NCBI GenBank assembly: GCA_016292335.1
Contig: JAECRX010000152.1
Coordinates: forward strand, 1-14,588
DNA length: 14,588 nucleotides
Direction: 5' to 3'
Source of the DNA: Candidatus Sifarchaeum subterraneum
GTDB lineage: Archaea; Asgardarchaeota; Sifarchaeia; Sifarchaeales; Sifarchaeaceae
Below the pieces are notes generated by a model, which worked only from the letters and a program-made list of their open reading frames with translations, had not been told where the DNA came from and searched no databases. The position numbers and the translations under genes were made by a program. The first letter of the stretch is position 1. Every line of letters starts with the position of its first letter. Below are positions 7,235 to 14,265 of the stretch, piece by piece.

Positions 7235-8083
7235 ATGTCTGAAGAATTATTAGAGGAATTTGACGAATTGCAAAACGCAAAAAAATTATTGTTAAAAGTT
7301 GGTTTAACGGAGTATCAAGCTACAATTCTAAGTTTTTTGCTTTTGATGGGAGAATCAAAAGCAAGTACTCTCTATGAGGTAAGTAATGTTCCTAGTGCAA
7401 AGGTCTATGAAACTTTAAATGAATTAGGGAACATGGGATTAGTTAAAATTAGGCCTGGAAGACCTACAATATATTTATCAATTCCTCCAGAAAGAATTAT
7501 GGAAACTCTCATTAATCACAAAAAGAAGGAATTAGAAGACCAGATATCCACCCTTGAAAAAATTTCAAAAGAATTTTCTGAAAGACTATCCCCAATATAT
7601 GATAAAAGTGTTAAGAAAGGACATACAGAATTACTTAGGATAGTTAAGGTCGGCAAACCCTCTGAAGGAGAAACCAGAAGGCTTTTTGCAAATGCAAAAA
7701 CTGAAATCAACATTTTCAGCAAAGTAATGGAATATGCTCCAAAATTAATTGATGTTTTAGAAGAGGCAGCTAACAGAGGAGTTAAAATAAAGATTATTTT
7801 ACTAGACAGGGACGAATTTGACCCAGAAAGACAGAAGATTGCTGCTGCAATCGAAGAGATCTTGGTTAAGAGATTGGGATCATCACTTGAAATTAAATTT
7901 TCTCCTAAAGTTCCATTAAGAGGATGTATTGTAGATTCAGATAATAACGGTGGTTGTATATTTCTTTCTGAGGAATTGGAGGTACCTTTATTTTTAAGAG
8001 AAGCCGCTGTTTCTGAAAATCAAGCGTTAGTTTCTTCTTTAAAATTGTTTTTTGACCTGATATGGAAACATGTGGCAGATTGA
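7235..8083 (+). CDS. TrmB-family transcriptional regulator
   Basis: A 282-residue DNA-binding regulator of the archaeal TrmB family, known for sugar-responsive control. Residues about 17-85 form the winged helix (VGLTEYQATILSFLL, then STLYEVSNVPSAKVYETLNE as the recognition region, then a wing ending RPTIYLSIPPE). A charged coiled coil follows at about 86-118. The C-terminal effector part (about 145-282) has the TrmB sensor look (FANAKTEINIFSK, LEEAANRGVKIKIILLDRDE, PLRGCIVDSD). The length is that of compact family members without the extra sugar-binding C-terminal domain of the founding TrmB. ATG with GGGAG upstream and a clear TATA box fix the start. It lies alone on the plus strand, beside a divergent GT4 gene and convergent with the flippase operon, so it may control this cluster. 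The effector is unknown, and a distant target set is equally possible. Confidence 0.93.
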   Translation: MSEELLEEFDELQNAKKLLLKVGLTEYQATILSFLLLMGESKASTLYEVSNVPSAKVYETLNELGNMGLVKIRPGRPTIYLSIPPERIMETLINHKKKELEDQISTLEKISKEFSERLSPIYDKSVKKGHTELLRIVKVGKPSEGETRRLFANAKTEINIFSKVMEYAPKLIDVLEEAANRGVKIKIILLDRDEFDPERQKIAAAIEEILVKRLGSSLEIKFSPKVPLRGCIVDSDNNGGCIFLSEELEVPLFLREAAVSENQALVSSLKLFFDLIWKHVAD

Positions 8084-8126
8084 CATTCATCTGCAAACTA
8101 AGAGCTGTATAAAGTCGTGGATAGAA

Positions 8127-8138
8127 CAAAAATTTTTG
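8127..8138. terminator. Palindromic A/T tract between convergent genes
   Basis: CAAAAATTTTTG gives a T5 run on both strands in the 83-base gap between trmB and the convergent GT2 gene. Short T-runs terminate archaeal transcription, so it may serve both genes. No GC stem supports it. Confidence 0.25.
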
Positions 8139-8166
8139 AACAGTATAAATAAAGTTTACCAATCAA

Positions 8167-8898
8167 TTAAAAAACATCAGAACCTAACTTTAGTTTCAAA
8201 AGCATTAAGAAAAAGCTAAAAATTTCTTTTTTCGAAAGTTTCGATCTTCCTTTTCGCCGGTCTATAAAAGTAATTGGTATTTCTTTGATTTTACATCCTT
8301 TTTTAAATGCACGATAAAGTATTTCGAGTTGGAAGGCATATCCACTTGATTTTATGGTTTCATAATTTATTTTTTTCAAAGTTTCTCTTCTATAAGCTCT
8401 ATATCCACTTGTAACATCTTTCGTTCTTAAACTAAGAAAAATCTTTGCTAAAAGATTTGCACCTTTGCTTATTATTTTTCTATAAATTGACCAACCTATT
8501 ACTTCTCCTCCGCGAATATAACGGCTTCCTATTACAAAATCATATCCATTATTTATTGTTTTTATGAAATGTGGTATTTTAAGGGGGTTATGTGATAGAT
8601 CAGCATCCATTTCAAAGATGATATTTCCTGTGGCGTTCTTAAAGCCAGTTATATAGGCGCTTCCTAAGCCTAGTTTGTATGGTCTATGGATCACTTTAAT
8701 GTTTTTAAAAACTTTAGAGAAACGATCTGCAACTTCTCCGGTTCCATCAGGGCTATTGTCATCAATAATCATTATTTCGCCGGTAATATTGTTATTTTTG
8801 AAAATTTTTTCAATCTTTGGGATCAAAATTTGAATATTTTCTCGTTCATTATACGTCGGAATTATTACTGTCACAAAATCGGAAGACTTCATATCCAT
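8167..8898 (-). CDS. Polyprenyl-phosphate-mannose (hexose) synthase-like GT2
   Basis: A 243-residue GT-A-fold GT2 enzyme of the dolichol-phosphate mannose synthase (DPM1) type. Ordered motifs are VTVIIPTYNERENI (9-22), IDDNSPDGT (45-53), the DxD-type metal site MDADLSHNP (D98, D100), GSRYIRGG (124-131), TSGYRAYRR (163-171) and IDRRKGRSKLS (212-222). These all match the family that moves mannose or another hexose from a nucleotide sugar to polyprenyl phosphate at the inner membrane face. It ends soon after an amphipathic C-terminal helix and lacks the membrane helices seen in longer relatives, so it should be peripheral. It is the last gene of the minus-strand operon, 73 bases after the flippase. 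Its product is the kind of donor used by the GT-C enzyme at 12580-14025. The ATG at 8898 or a second ATG two codons on (8892) could be the start. Confidence 0.9.
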   Translation of the reverse strand: MDMKSSDFVTVIIPTYNERENIQILIPKIEKIFKNNNITGEIMIIDDNSPDGTGEVADRFSKVFKNIKVIHRPYKLGLGSAYITGFKNATGNIIFEMDADLSHNPLKIPHFIKTINNGYDFVIGSRYIRGGEVIGWSIYRKIISKGANLLAKIFLSLRTKDVTSGYRAYRRETLKKINYETIKSSGYAFQLEILYRAFKKGCKIKEIPITFIDRRKGRSKLSKKEIFSFFLMLLKLKLGSDVF

Positions 8899-8971
8899 TC
8901 ATCTGATTTTTAGTGGATTCAATTTGGTGAGAAAATTAATTTTTAGTGGGCAATAATCTTTAAGTTCAGTT

Positions 8972-10522
8972 TCATCGAATGTTTGACTTCGAGATTAGTT
9001 TAAACCATAAGTAAATCGGTTTAACCATACTTGACTTTTGTAACAAGTTTATTATGTGGTCAAGTTCATTCTGATTGAATATTTGGATTATTCCAGAAAA
9101 GATCCCATAAATTAAACTCATTGAAATGAAAACCATCATCACTAGCAAATAGGGATTCGTAATTAGCATTTTTACAATTTCTCCAGTTACAAAAGTAATA
9201 AAGAGAGCCAGAAAACATTTAATAATAAAACTTCTATTAATTTCCACTTTTATTTCTTTCTTAGTCAAAGACAAATTATATATAACTCCTATTATTATTC
9301 CCATCGTTGCATAGGAGGCAGCAATTCCTATTCCACCATAAATCGGAATTAATATGAATGCTAGCGATAAATGAAAGAGTGTTTTTAGAATTGCTAGCCT
9401 TAATGTTAAATCGGTCCTCCCTAATCCTTTTAATACGGCTTCATTTGTTGTTCCAACAATTCTAAAGACTATAGCGAGTGATAATATCATGAGTATAGGT
9501 GATGCATGAATGTAATCCGATCCTGCTCCATATAGCACTATAAAGATTTCTCTAGATAATGAAGTAAGAATTATCGTTAAAAGAAATGTTGTAAAGAAAA
9601 GGAATTTTAAAGTCTGTGAATATGTATTTCCAATTTTTGATATTTCTTCTTTTGCTGAAAGTTCAGAGTAAGTAGGCATTAAAGTCACATATAAAGGCCC
9701 CTGAATAAAGCTAGATACACCTAAAATTGAAAATGCAATTGTATAATAAGCAACTTGTTCGATAAAGAAATAACCTAGAAACAGTATTGGAACTGTCAAG
9801 TAAATTTGAGTAATGAGATCACCTAACCAACTATTAATCCCAAATTTAATGATTTGTGACAAGCTTATTGACGATGCCTTGATCTTTATGGTTTCTCTCA
9901 TTGTTTGTATTTTACTTATGAAAAAACTTCCCAACAATATTGCTGAAAGACTGGCAAGGATTGTTCCATAAATGGCGCCAAGTACTCCAAAACCAATAAT
10001 TATTAGGAAAATTGAGGTAAAGACTCTTATGATTGAGTTAACTATATTGAGATAAGATAAATAGGCAATTTTTAGATTTCCCCTTACGATACTACTTAAA
10101 AATCCGAATATAGAGGTTAAAATGATTAAAATAGACGCTATTTTCAGGAAAAATTCTATTTCAGGAATCAAATAATAGGTCACAAACAGTTTTGCTAAAA
10201 GTAGATATGTAATACCGCAAAAAATTATGCCAGATGAAATTTTTAAAGATCCTAGTGTAATCACCAATCTTTTGATTTTTGAAAACTCTTCATTTACGTT
10301 CCATTCCGAAATATATTTTGCAACTGTTACATCTGCTCCTAGATTAGAAAAAGATGTAACAAGAGTTATCAAAGAAATTATTAACCCGTAAATGCCGTAT
10401 TTCTTTGGCCCCAATAAATCAGAAATTATTACTCCACCGAATATTCTAATTATTGATGTAATGATGACTGCGAGTCCAAATATTGTTGTTCCGCCTACTA
10501 TTTTTCTTGCATAGTCCTGCAA
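8972..10522 (-). CDS. Wzx-like polysaccharide/oligosaccharide flippase
   Basis: A 516-residue, highly hydrophobic protein with about 12-14 predicted membrane helices. The family N-terminus is present (ARKIVGGTTIFGLAVIITSI, then ISDLLGPKKYGIYGLI and DVTVAKYISEW), as is the later FIQGPLYVTLMPTYSEL segment. This is the polysaccharide_synt/MOP-superfamily pattern of enzymes that flip lipid-linked glycans across the cytoplasmic membrane; AglR-like proteins are the archaeal counterparts. The start is TTG at 10522, since no ATG fits the family N-terminus and GGAG lies eight bases ahead. It is 22 bases after the preceding GT4 gene and so surely cotranscribed with it. Context suggests that it exports the glycan built by the surrounding transferases. 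Substrate is unknown. Confidence 0.92.
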   Translation of the reverse strand: MQDYARKIVGGTTIFGLAVIITSIIRIFGGVIISDLLGPKKYGIYGLIISLITLVTSFSNLGADVTVAKYISEWNVNEEFSKIKRLVITLGSLKISSGIIFCGITYLLLAKLFVTYYLIPEIEFFLKIASILIILTSIFGFLSSIVRGNLKIAYLSYLNIVNSIIRVFTSIFLIIIGFGVLGAIYGTILASLSAILLGSFFISKIQTMRETIKIKASSISLSQIIKFGINSWLGDLITQIYLTVPILFLGYFFIEQVAYYTIAFSILGVSSFIQGPLYVTLMPTYSELSAKEEISKIGNTYSQTLKFLFFTTFLLTIILTSLSREIFIVLYGAGSDYIHASPILMILSLAIVFRIVGTTNEAVLKGLGRTDLTLRLAILKTLFHLSLAFILIPIYGGIGIAASYATMGIIIGVIYNLSLTKKEIKVEINRSFIIKCFLALFITFVTGEIVKMLITNPYLLVMMVFISMSLIYGIFSGIIQIFNQNELDHIINLLQKSSMVKPIYLWFKLISKSNIR

Positions 10523-10530
10523 TGATTTTT

Positions 10531-10534
10531 CTCC
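10531..10534 (-). promoter_or_regulatory. GGAG ribosome binding site deciding a TTG start
   Basis: Minus-strand GGAG eight bases before TTG (10522-10520) of the flippase gene, inside the 22-base gap after the GT4 gene. Confidence 0.5.
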
Positions 10535-10544
10535 ATTATTAGTT

Positions 10545-11786
10545 CTAATTAGCGAGTTCGCTAATACATCTTTGGATTTTTATTCCCTTGACTTTCCATG
10601 TGTAATTTTTACGCACTTTTTTATAGGCTTGAAGACTAATTTTTTGGCTAAGTGGCTTATTCCTCAAAAGGTCCATTATTGCTTGCGCTATTTCTTCGGG
10701 ATTATTTGAGTTGATCAACATGCCTGTTTCCTTATTTTTGATTATATCCTGTATTGGATCTGTATTTGGAGCAATTATTGGCTTTTTTGATGCCATATAT
10801 TCAAAAATCTTTATTGGAAGCGCAAAATTTCTTTCTGGTAAGAGCGTGTATACAAGTATGTCAGAAGCCGCTAAATACTTGGGGACACTTTTGTGAGGAA
10901 CTTGCCCGATAAAAATTATCTTATTCTTTATGGTACTCTCAATTTTTGATTTTAAATTTTCTATCTGGTGTCTTCTTCCTCCAACCATCATTAAAAGGAA
11001 TGATACTCCTTTTTTCTCAATAATGTTCATTGTTTTTATGATTTGTTCTACTCCTTCGTATTCTTCTAGACTTCCCACATATGATATGACATTTTGCGAT
11101 TCAGGAATATTCAATTTTTGCCTAATTTCTTTCATATCTTCTTTAATATTAAAGAGGGACATTTTTACACCATGAGGGATGACGCATATTTTATCTGGGG
11201 ATATCCCTCTTTGAATTAATTTTATTTTAACAAAATTGTTGGTGCAAATAATTTTATCTGATCTTAGGAAGTTATTATGCTCAATCTTTATTCTTATTTT
11301 TTTCTTAGCTTGGTCTAAAAAAATTGGATCATGGAGTTCTAAAATTAATGGAATTCTAAGAACTTTAAGTATTGGGCCAAAAAGGAAGGAAATTGACTGA
11401 GAGCGAGTATAAATAAGGTCTGGTTTTTTGACAAATATTGCTGAGATCAGGTAGAAAAAGAATAAAAAAGAATAGGTTGCTTGCAGAATCCATCGAAAAA
11501 GTCTTTCTAATTTTCTTATTTGTAAATGATAAAGGTCAATTGGTTTAGCAAGAATAAGTCTGAAAACAGGTTCAACAGAATAATAATCAAATATATCTTC
11601 TTTAGTCTTTATTTCCATCGCCCGTTTATGTATGCCACCATTTGATGCAAACAGAAAAACCTGATGGTTTAATTTTCCCAAACATTCACAGGTGTTCATA
11701 ATATTGATGGAGTTTGCCCTAAAAGAGGGGATTCTATTTCTTGCCACAAAAAAAATCCTCAATTTCTTCTGATTCTTTTTTAACAT
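10545..11786 (-). CDS. GT4-like glycosyltransferase with variant active site
   Basis: A 413-residue GT-B-fold transferase, first gene of the minus-strand operon. The N-terminal domain starts KLRIFFVARNRIP, residues about 100-120 are a hydrophobic helix that may lie on the membrane, and the C-terminal domain has CVIPHGVKMSLF (201-212) and FEYMASKKPIIAP (328-340). Compared with the other GT4 proteins here it is unusual. The donor Arg/Lys loop reads GSLEEYEG (S239, E244) and the first Glu of E-x7-E is replaced by Phe (F321; second Glu E329). Such changes occur in some natural GT4 subgroups with a PLKLFEYMA-type signature, so it is likely an enzyme of that group rather than a dead one. The ATG start is supported by AAAGGA six bases upstream. 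Twenty-two bases separate it from the flippase. Donor and acceptor are unknown. Confidence 0.88.
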   Translation of the reverse strand: MLKKNQKKLRIFFVARNRIPSFRANSINIMNTCECLGKLNHQVFLFASNGGIHKRAMEIKTKEDIFDYYSVEPVFRLILAKPIDLYHLQIRKLERLFRWILQATYSFLFFFYLISAIFVKKPDLIYTRSQSISFLFGPILKVLRIPLILELHDPIFLDQAKKKIRIKIEHNNFLRSDKIICTNNFVKIKLIQRGISPDKICVIPHGVKMSLFNIKEDMKEIRQKLNIPESQNVISYVGSLEEYEGVEQIIKTMNIIEKKGVSFLLMMVGGRRHQIENLKSKIESTIKNKIIFIGQVPHKSVPKYLAASDILVYTLLPERNFALPIKIFEYMASKKPIIAPNTDPIQDIIKNKETGMLINSNNPEEIAQAIMDLLRNKPLSQKISLQAYKKVRKNYTWKVKGIKIQRCISELAN

Positions 11787-11803
11787 TTGTTTCCTTTCAC
11801 ATC

Positions 11804-11813
11804 CTTTTTATCA
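11804..11813 (-). promoter_or_regulatory. Possible TATA box of the minus-strand operon
   Basis: On the minus strand ATGATAAAAA lies about 20-28 bases before the ATG at 11786, which would make the transcript nearly leaderless. The IS605-like remnant begins directly upstream, so the native promoter may have been changed. Confidence 0.25.
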
Positions 11814-11829
11814 TGGCATGGTGAGAAGA

Positions 11830-11849
11830 CCACCGTACTTGTACGGTGG
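11830..11849. repeat. Perfect 9-bp inverted repeat (putative left-end hairpin)
   Basis: CCACCGTAC (11830-11838) and GTACGGTGG (11841-11849) are perfectly complementary around TT. It is preceded by GAAGA, similar to the flank of the second hairpin. Confidence 0.6.
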
Positions 11850-11954
11850 ACGAATCGCTTATCGTATTCTACAGTGTTTTTAAACCTCTTTGTTCATATG
11901 TCTAGTGAATTGAGCTGAGGTAACACTCGCCAATTCTTTAAACAACAATCAGAT

Positions 11955-12039
11955 ACAGGGCAGGGACTGCCCGTAGGGCCTGCTGGACATACTCCGCTGG
12001 GAGATGGATGAATCAGGAAGCTTACCTACTTGTAGGTGA
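11955..12039 (+). pseudogene. TnpB C-terminal remnant, frameshifted
   Basis: One frame (from about 11955 to TGA 12009-12011) reads TGQGLPVGPAGHTPLGDG. The next frame (ATG 12004 to TGA 12037-12039) reads MDESGSLPTCR. The ESGSL-type ending closely resembles the EAGSP-type tails of IS605 TnpB proteins, which overlap the right-end hairpin just as here. The change of frame and the lack of any upstream RuvC or zinc-finger coding show that it is inactive. TnpB is an RNA-guided nuclease; only its tail and the scaffold DNA would remain. Confidence 0.45.
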
Positions 12040-12040
12040 G
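12021..12040. repeat. 9-bp inverted repeat (putative right-end hairpin)
   Basis: CTTACCTAC (12021-12029) pairs with GTAGGTGAG (12032-12040) with one T-G wobble, around TT, followed by the TAGTTCAC end. Confidence 0.55.
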
Positions 12041-12057
12041 TAGTTCACACTTCTATA

Positions 12058-12100
12058 GAAGAAGAATGTAAAGGGTTATTTCTTCTTCCTTATTTTTTTC
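12058..12100 (+). terminator. Hairpin followed by T-run
   Basis: GAAGAAGAA (12058-12066) pairs perfectly with TTCTTCTTC (12080-12088) around 13 bases, followed by CTTATTTTTTTC. It lies just outside the right end of the IS605-like remnant and would stop plus-strand transcripts leaving it. Confidence 0.4.
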
Positions 12101-12530
12101 AAAGTCTTATTCATTTTAGTTTTTTTGTATTCAACCTTTTTTCAGTTTATTGGCCACAATATTTCCGAAAATGTTTTTTTAATTTCTGAGAATTTTTTTA
12201 TAGTTAAGATTAATTTCAAAAGATAGTAATGACATGTTTTCAAGAGCAGCCGTCAACATAATGCTTTTTTGATCCCAATTGTATTAATTCGATATAACCT
12301 TCCAGAGAATGGATGATTTCATTCACACGATCGAAGCTTTCACATTTTTGTCACCTGGATACTTTCGTACTCAGGTAACTTAATCTTCTATATGGGTAGG
12401 TTTGCTTGAAAAAATCTTAATTACCTAATTTTTGAAACTCATGTGAAGAAAAGATTCCATCTCTTTAAAAAATGAAAATTTACAAGGAAAGAAATGCAAG
12501 AACGCTTATGATTTCAATGCTGAGATGAAT
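12101..12530. other. AT-rich non-coding stretch before the GT-C gene
   Basis: No convincing gene. It has many T-runs. One minus-strand frame (12350 down to TGA at 12242-12240) has a protein-like end (EIIHSLEGYIELIQLG, then KKHYVDGCS) but at most 36 codons. An imperfect hairpin lies at 12350-12379. The region may be debris left by insertions next to the IS605-like remnant. Confidence 0.35.
12350..12379. repeat. Imperfect 13-bp inverted repeat
   Basis: GTCACCTGGATAC (12350-12362) and GTACTCAGGTAAC (12367-12379) are complementary at 10 of 13 positions around TTTC. It has no T-run and no known association. It may be an RNA hairpin or a relic of another element end. Confidence 0.35.
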
Positions 12531-12533
12531 TGA

Positions 12534-12550
12534 AAAATATTTGTATATCA
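12534..12550 (+). promoter_or_regulatory. TATA-like box of the GT-C gene
   Basis: AAAATATTTGTATATCA about 35 bases before the ATG at 12580. Its presence over the alternative TTG at 12541 argues against that earlier start. Confidence 0.35.
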
Positions 12551-12568
12551 CATCAGAACTAGGAAAAA

Positions 12569-12572
12569 GAGG
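12569..12572 (+). promoter_or_regulatory. GAGG ribosome binding site of the GT-C gene
   Basis: GAGG seven bases before the ATG at 12580. This site makes 12580 preferable to the in-frame TTG at 12541. Confidence 0.45.
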
Positions 12573-12579
12573 CGAAATC

Positions 12580-14025
12580 ATGAGGGGGACTAGCTATACT
12601 GGGACATTCCTTAACAAACTTAAGAAAAGAGAAATTTTAGTCCTTCTAATTATCTTGGCCATAGGCTTGTTTTTACGGACATGGAGGTTAGAAAGCACTC
12701 CAGAATTTTGTTTTGATGAAGGATGGCATTGTGATATTGCATTGCACATGCATAAAGGGGAAATTGCTGTCTCGTATGGACGACAAAGTTCCCCATTTTT
12801 TGATAATCCTTCCCTCTTCATGTTTTTCTTGTCAGTGACTTTTTTACTTTTTGGGTTCGGAATTTTGCAAGCAAGAATATTAGGAGTATTATTTTCAATG
12901 CTTGTGATCATGGCAATCTATTTTTTTACTAAAGAAGTGTATTCAGATAGGGCGGGCATGATAGCCGCATTGCTTATCTCACTTGATTATTTTATGGTCT
13001 TTTTTGGCCGTAAAGCGTTGTTGGACAGCCCCGTTGTATTCTTCATGACATTAGCCTTGTTTTTATTAATTAAAGGTTATAAAGAGGATAGTAATAAAAA
13101 ACTCGCTCTATCAGGTTTAAATATGGGGCTTGCTGTCATAACCAAACATCCAGCGATATTGGTCTTTTTAATATTACCTCTATTTCTCTTCTTAATAGAG
13201 AAAAATTTCCACTGGATAAAAACCAAAAGGTTTTGGATGATTATCGTTATTGCGTTGATTCCAATCTTCGCATATATTATAATTGGAATGATTGTATCTA
13301 CTCCCGATATCTTTATTGAAAGTTCATTAACTCACCTACGACGTCCTCCTGAAGGTCTGCCACCAATAGAGTTTTGGCAATGGTTATTTCTTTGGGATAA
13401 GTGGCTTTTTATATCTTTGATAGGAATGATTTATTCACTAATCAAAAGAGAGAAAAGTGATATAATTCCGGTTTTATGGGCTTTGACAACAATTGCCTTG
13501 TTTTCAGCAATTCAAGTAAGACACAATAATTATACAATAGAAATAATACCCCCCCTAGCTATTCTTGCAGCTCGATTTTTGGCTGATTTAACTTTAAGTG
13601 AAATTCCAGGTGAAATGAGTCTATACAAGATCTATGCTGCTATTATGAAAGAGAAGAAATTTTATACTCCTTTTGTAATAGCGCTCATTATCTTATTTTC
13701 AGTCTATGAATTGAATAAAAACATTAGGATATTACAAAGAAATGAAATAACACCACAATTAGTCGCGGAATACTTGAATGCAAATACGGAGAAAACAGAC
13801 ATTATTCTCGTAAATGCAGCTATCGGTGTATTATCCAAACGAATCTTTGTGGATTTTCACTTTTATGAAGGAATTTACTGGATAAGGGAAATGGAGATAA
13901 CTATTATTGTGATTGATGAACATTGGAGAGACGCATGGGGGGTACCTGAAGAATTAAAACAGTTCTTAGACACCCAATGTGAATATGAAATTACCATAAA
14001 AACTGCTGAAATTTGGAGAGTGTAA
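12580..14025 (+). CDS. GT-C membrane glycosyltransferase (PMT/ArnT-like)
   Basis: A 481-residue integral membrane protein. The first helix (about 19-33) is followed by RTWRLESTPEFCFDEGWH, whose Asp-Glu (D46/E47) in the first outer loop is the catalytic signature of GT-C enzymes of the protein-mannosyltransferase/ArnT group. Then come several helices with SDRAGMIAALLISLDYFMVF and GRKALLDSPVVFF, and TKHPAILVFLILP, also typical. About nine to eleven helices are followed by a non-membrane C-terminal part (from about 385). Known family chemistry: transfer of a sugar from polyprenyl phosphate to a protein, lipid or glycan on the outer membrane face. The DPM1-like enzyme at 8167-8898 could make the donor. 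The ATG at 12580 is chosen for its GAGG site; an in-frame TTG at 12541 would add 13 residues. The acceptor is unknown and the gene stands alone. Confidence 0.87.
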   Translation: MRGTSYTGTFLNKLKKREILVLLIILAIGLFLRTWRLESTPEFCFDEGWHCDIALHMHKGEIAVSYGRQSSPFFDNPSLFMFFLSVTFLLFGFGILQARILGVLFSMLVIMAIYFFTKEVYSDRAGMIAALLISLDYFMVFFGRKALLDSPVVFFMTLALFLLIKGYKEDSNKKLALSGLNMGLAVITKHPAILVFLILPLFLFLIEKNFHWIKTKRFWMIIVIALIPIFAYIIIGMIVSTPDIFIESSLTHLRRPPEGLPPIEFWQWLFLWDKWLFISLIGMIYSLIKREKSDIIPVLWALTTIALFSAIQVRHNNYTIEIIPPLAILAARFLADLTLSEIPGEMSLYKIYAAIMKEKKFYTPFVIALIILFSVYELNKNIRILQRNEITPQLVAEYLNANTEKTDIILVNAAIGVLSKRIFVDFHFYEGIYWIREMEITIIVIDEHWRDAWGVPEELKQFLDTQCEYEITIKTAEIWRV

Positions 14026-14064
14026 TTAAATCCATGCCTGGAAAAAATCTTATAGAAAAACAAA

Positions 14065-14086
14065 GTAGAGCATATCTACGTTTTTT
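14065..14086 (+). terminator. Hairpin plus T6 terminator after the GT-C gene
   Basis: GTAGA (14065-14069) pairs with TCTAC (14075-14079) around GCATA, followed by G and six T (14081-14086), 40 bases after the stop of the GT-C gene. The stem is short but the order is right. Confidence 0.45.
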
Positions 14087-14155
14087 GCACAATTTGGATT
14101 AAAAAGAACAGGGATGGGCTAATTGCATTTTTGCGAAAGGAGTGGAAATAGAGTC

Positions 14156-14169
14156 AACAGTATACTTTA
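14156..14169 (+). promoter_or_regulatory. Possible TATA box of the last GT4 gene
   Basis: AACAGTATACTTTA lies so that a start site would fall near 14185-14195, at the beginning of the structured leader of the last gene. Confidence 0.3.
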
Positions 14170-14181
14170 ACCTAAGACATT

Positions 14182-14231
14182 CCGTGCGTGACGGGTTGCC
14201 CAGCAAGTAGATGTGGTTGATTCCTTGCTGG
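14182..14231 (+). promoter_or_regulatory. Structured GC-rich leader of the last GT4 gene
   Basis: CCGT (14182-14185) pairs with ACGG (14191-14194). CCAGCAAG (14200-14207) pairs perfectly with CTTGCTGG (14224-14231) around 16 bases. The block is GC-richer than its surroundings and lies just before the translation start region. The last stem ends on the GG of a GGTGAT sequence (14230-14235), so it could hide a ribosome site. No known riboswitch class is recognised. Confidence 0.35.
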
Positions 14232-14265
14232 TGATTAATGGGAGGTTTTCCAAATAAAAGCAAAT

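Larger units (their letters stand above)
11822..12048 (+). mobile_element. IS200/IS605-type remnant or miniature (PATE-like) element
   Basis: Two hairpins of the same build, nine-base arms around TT, lie at 11830-11849 and 12021-12040. The right one is followed by GTAGTTCAC ending at 12048, the type of right end (hairpin then TTCAC) seen in IS200/IS605-family elements. Just inside the right end is a TnpB-like C-terminal tail, and before it a GC-rich block (about 11955-12003) out of line with the AT-rich surroundings. That position is where the guide (omega) RNA scaffold of such elements lies. No intact tnpA or tnpB is present, so this is either a deletion remnant or a palindrome-associated miniature element mobilised in trans. 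The left boundary is approximate; I could not fix the target tetranucleotide. Confidence 0.55.
11955..12048 (+). ncRNA. Possible omega-RNA (TnpB guide RNA) scaffold remnant
   Basis: The GC-rich block contains a GGGCAG/CTGCCC hairpin (11958-11963 with 11967-11972) and ends with the right-end hairpin and TTCAC. In IS605-type elements the guide RNA is made from this end, with the guide taken from flanking DNA. Whether it is transcribed here cannot be seen. Confidence 0.3.

Noticed and set aside
7905..8162. 85-codon minus-strand frame at the 3' end of trmB
   Set aside because: Mostly opposite the TrmB C-terminal domain; the remainder is AT-rich convergent spacer. Treated as a shadow.
12541..12579. 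Earlier TTG start for the GT-C gene
   Set aside because: It lies inside the TATA-like box and lacks a ribosome site, while ATG at 12580 has GAGG at good spacing.
12594..12911. 105-codon minus-strand frame opposite the GT-C gene
   Set aside because: It overlaps the conserved N-terminal region of the GT-C enzyme, including the catalytic DE loop, and its translation is unlike a folded protein.
14182..14231. tRNA or tRNA fragment in the GC-rich leader
   Set aside because: The stems do not form a cloverleaf and no T-loop (GGTTCRANTCC-like) or acceptor end is present.
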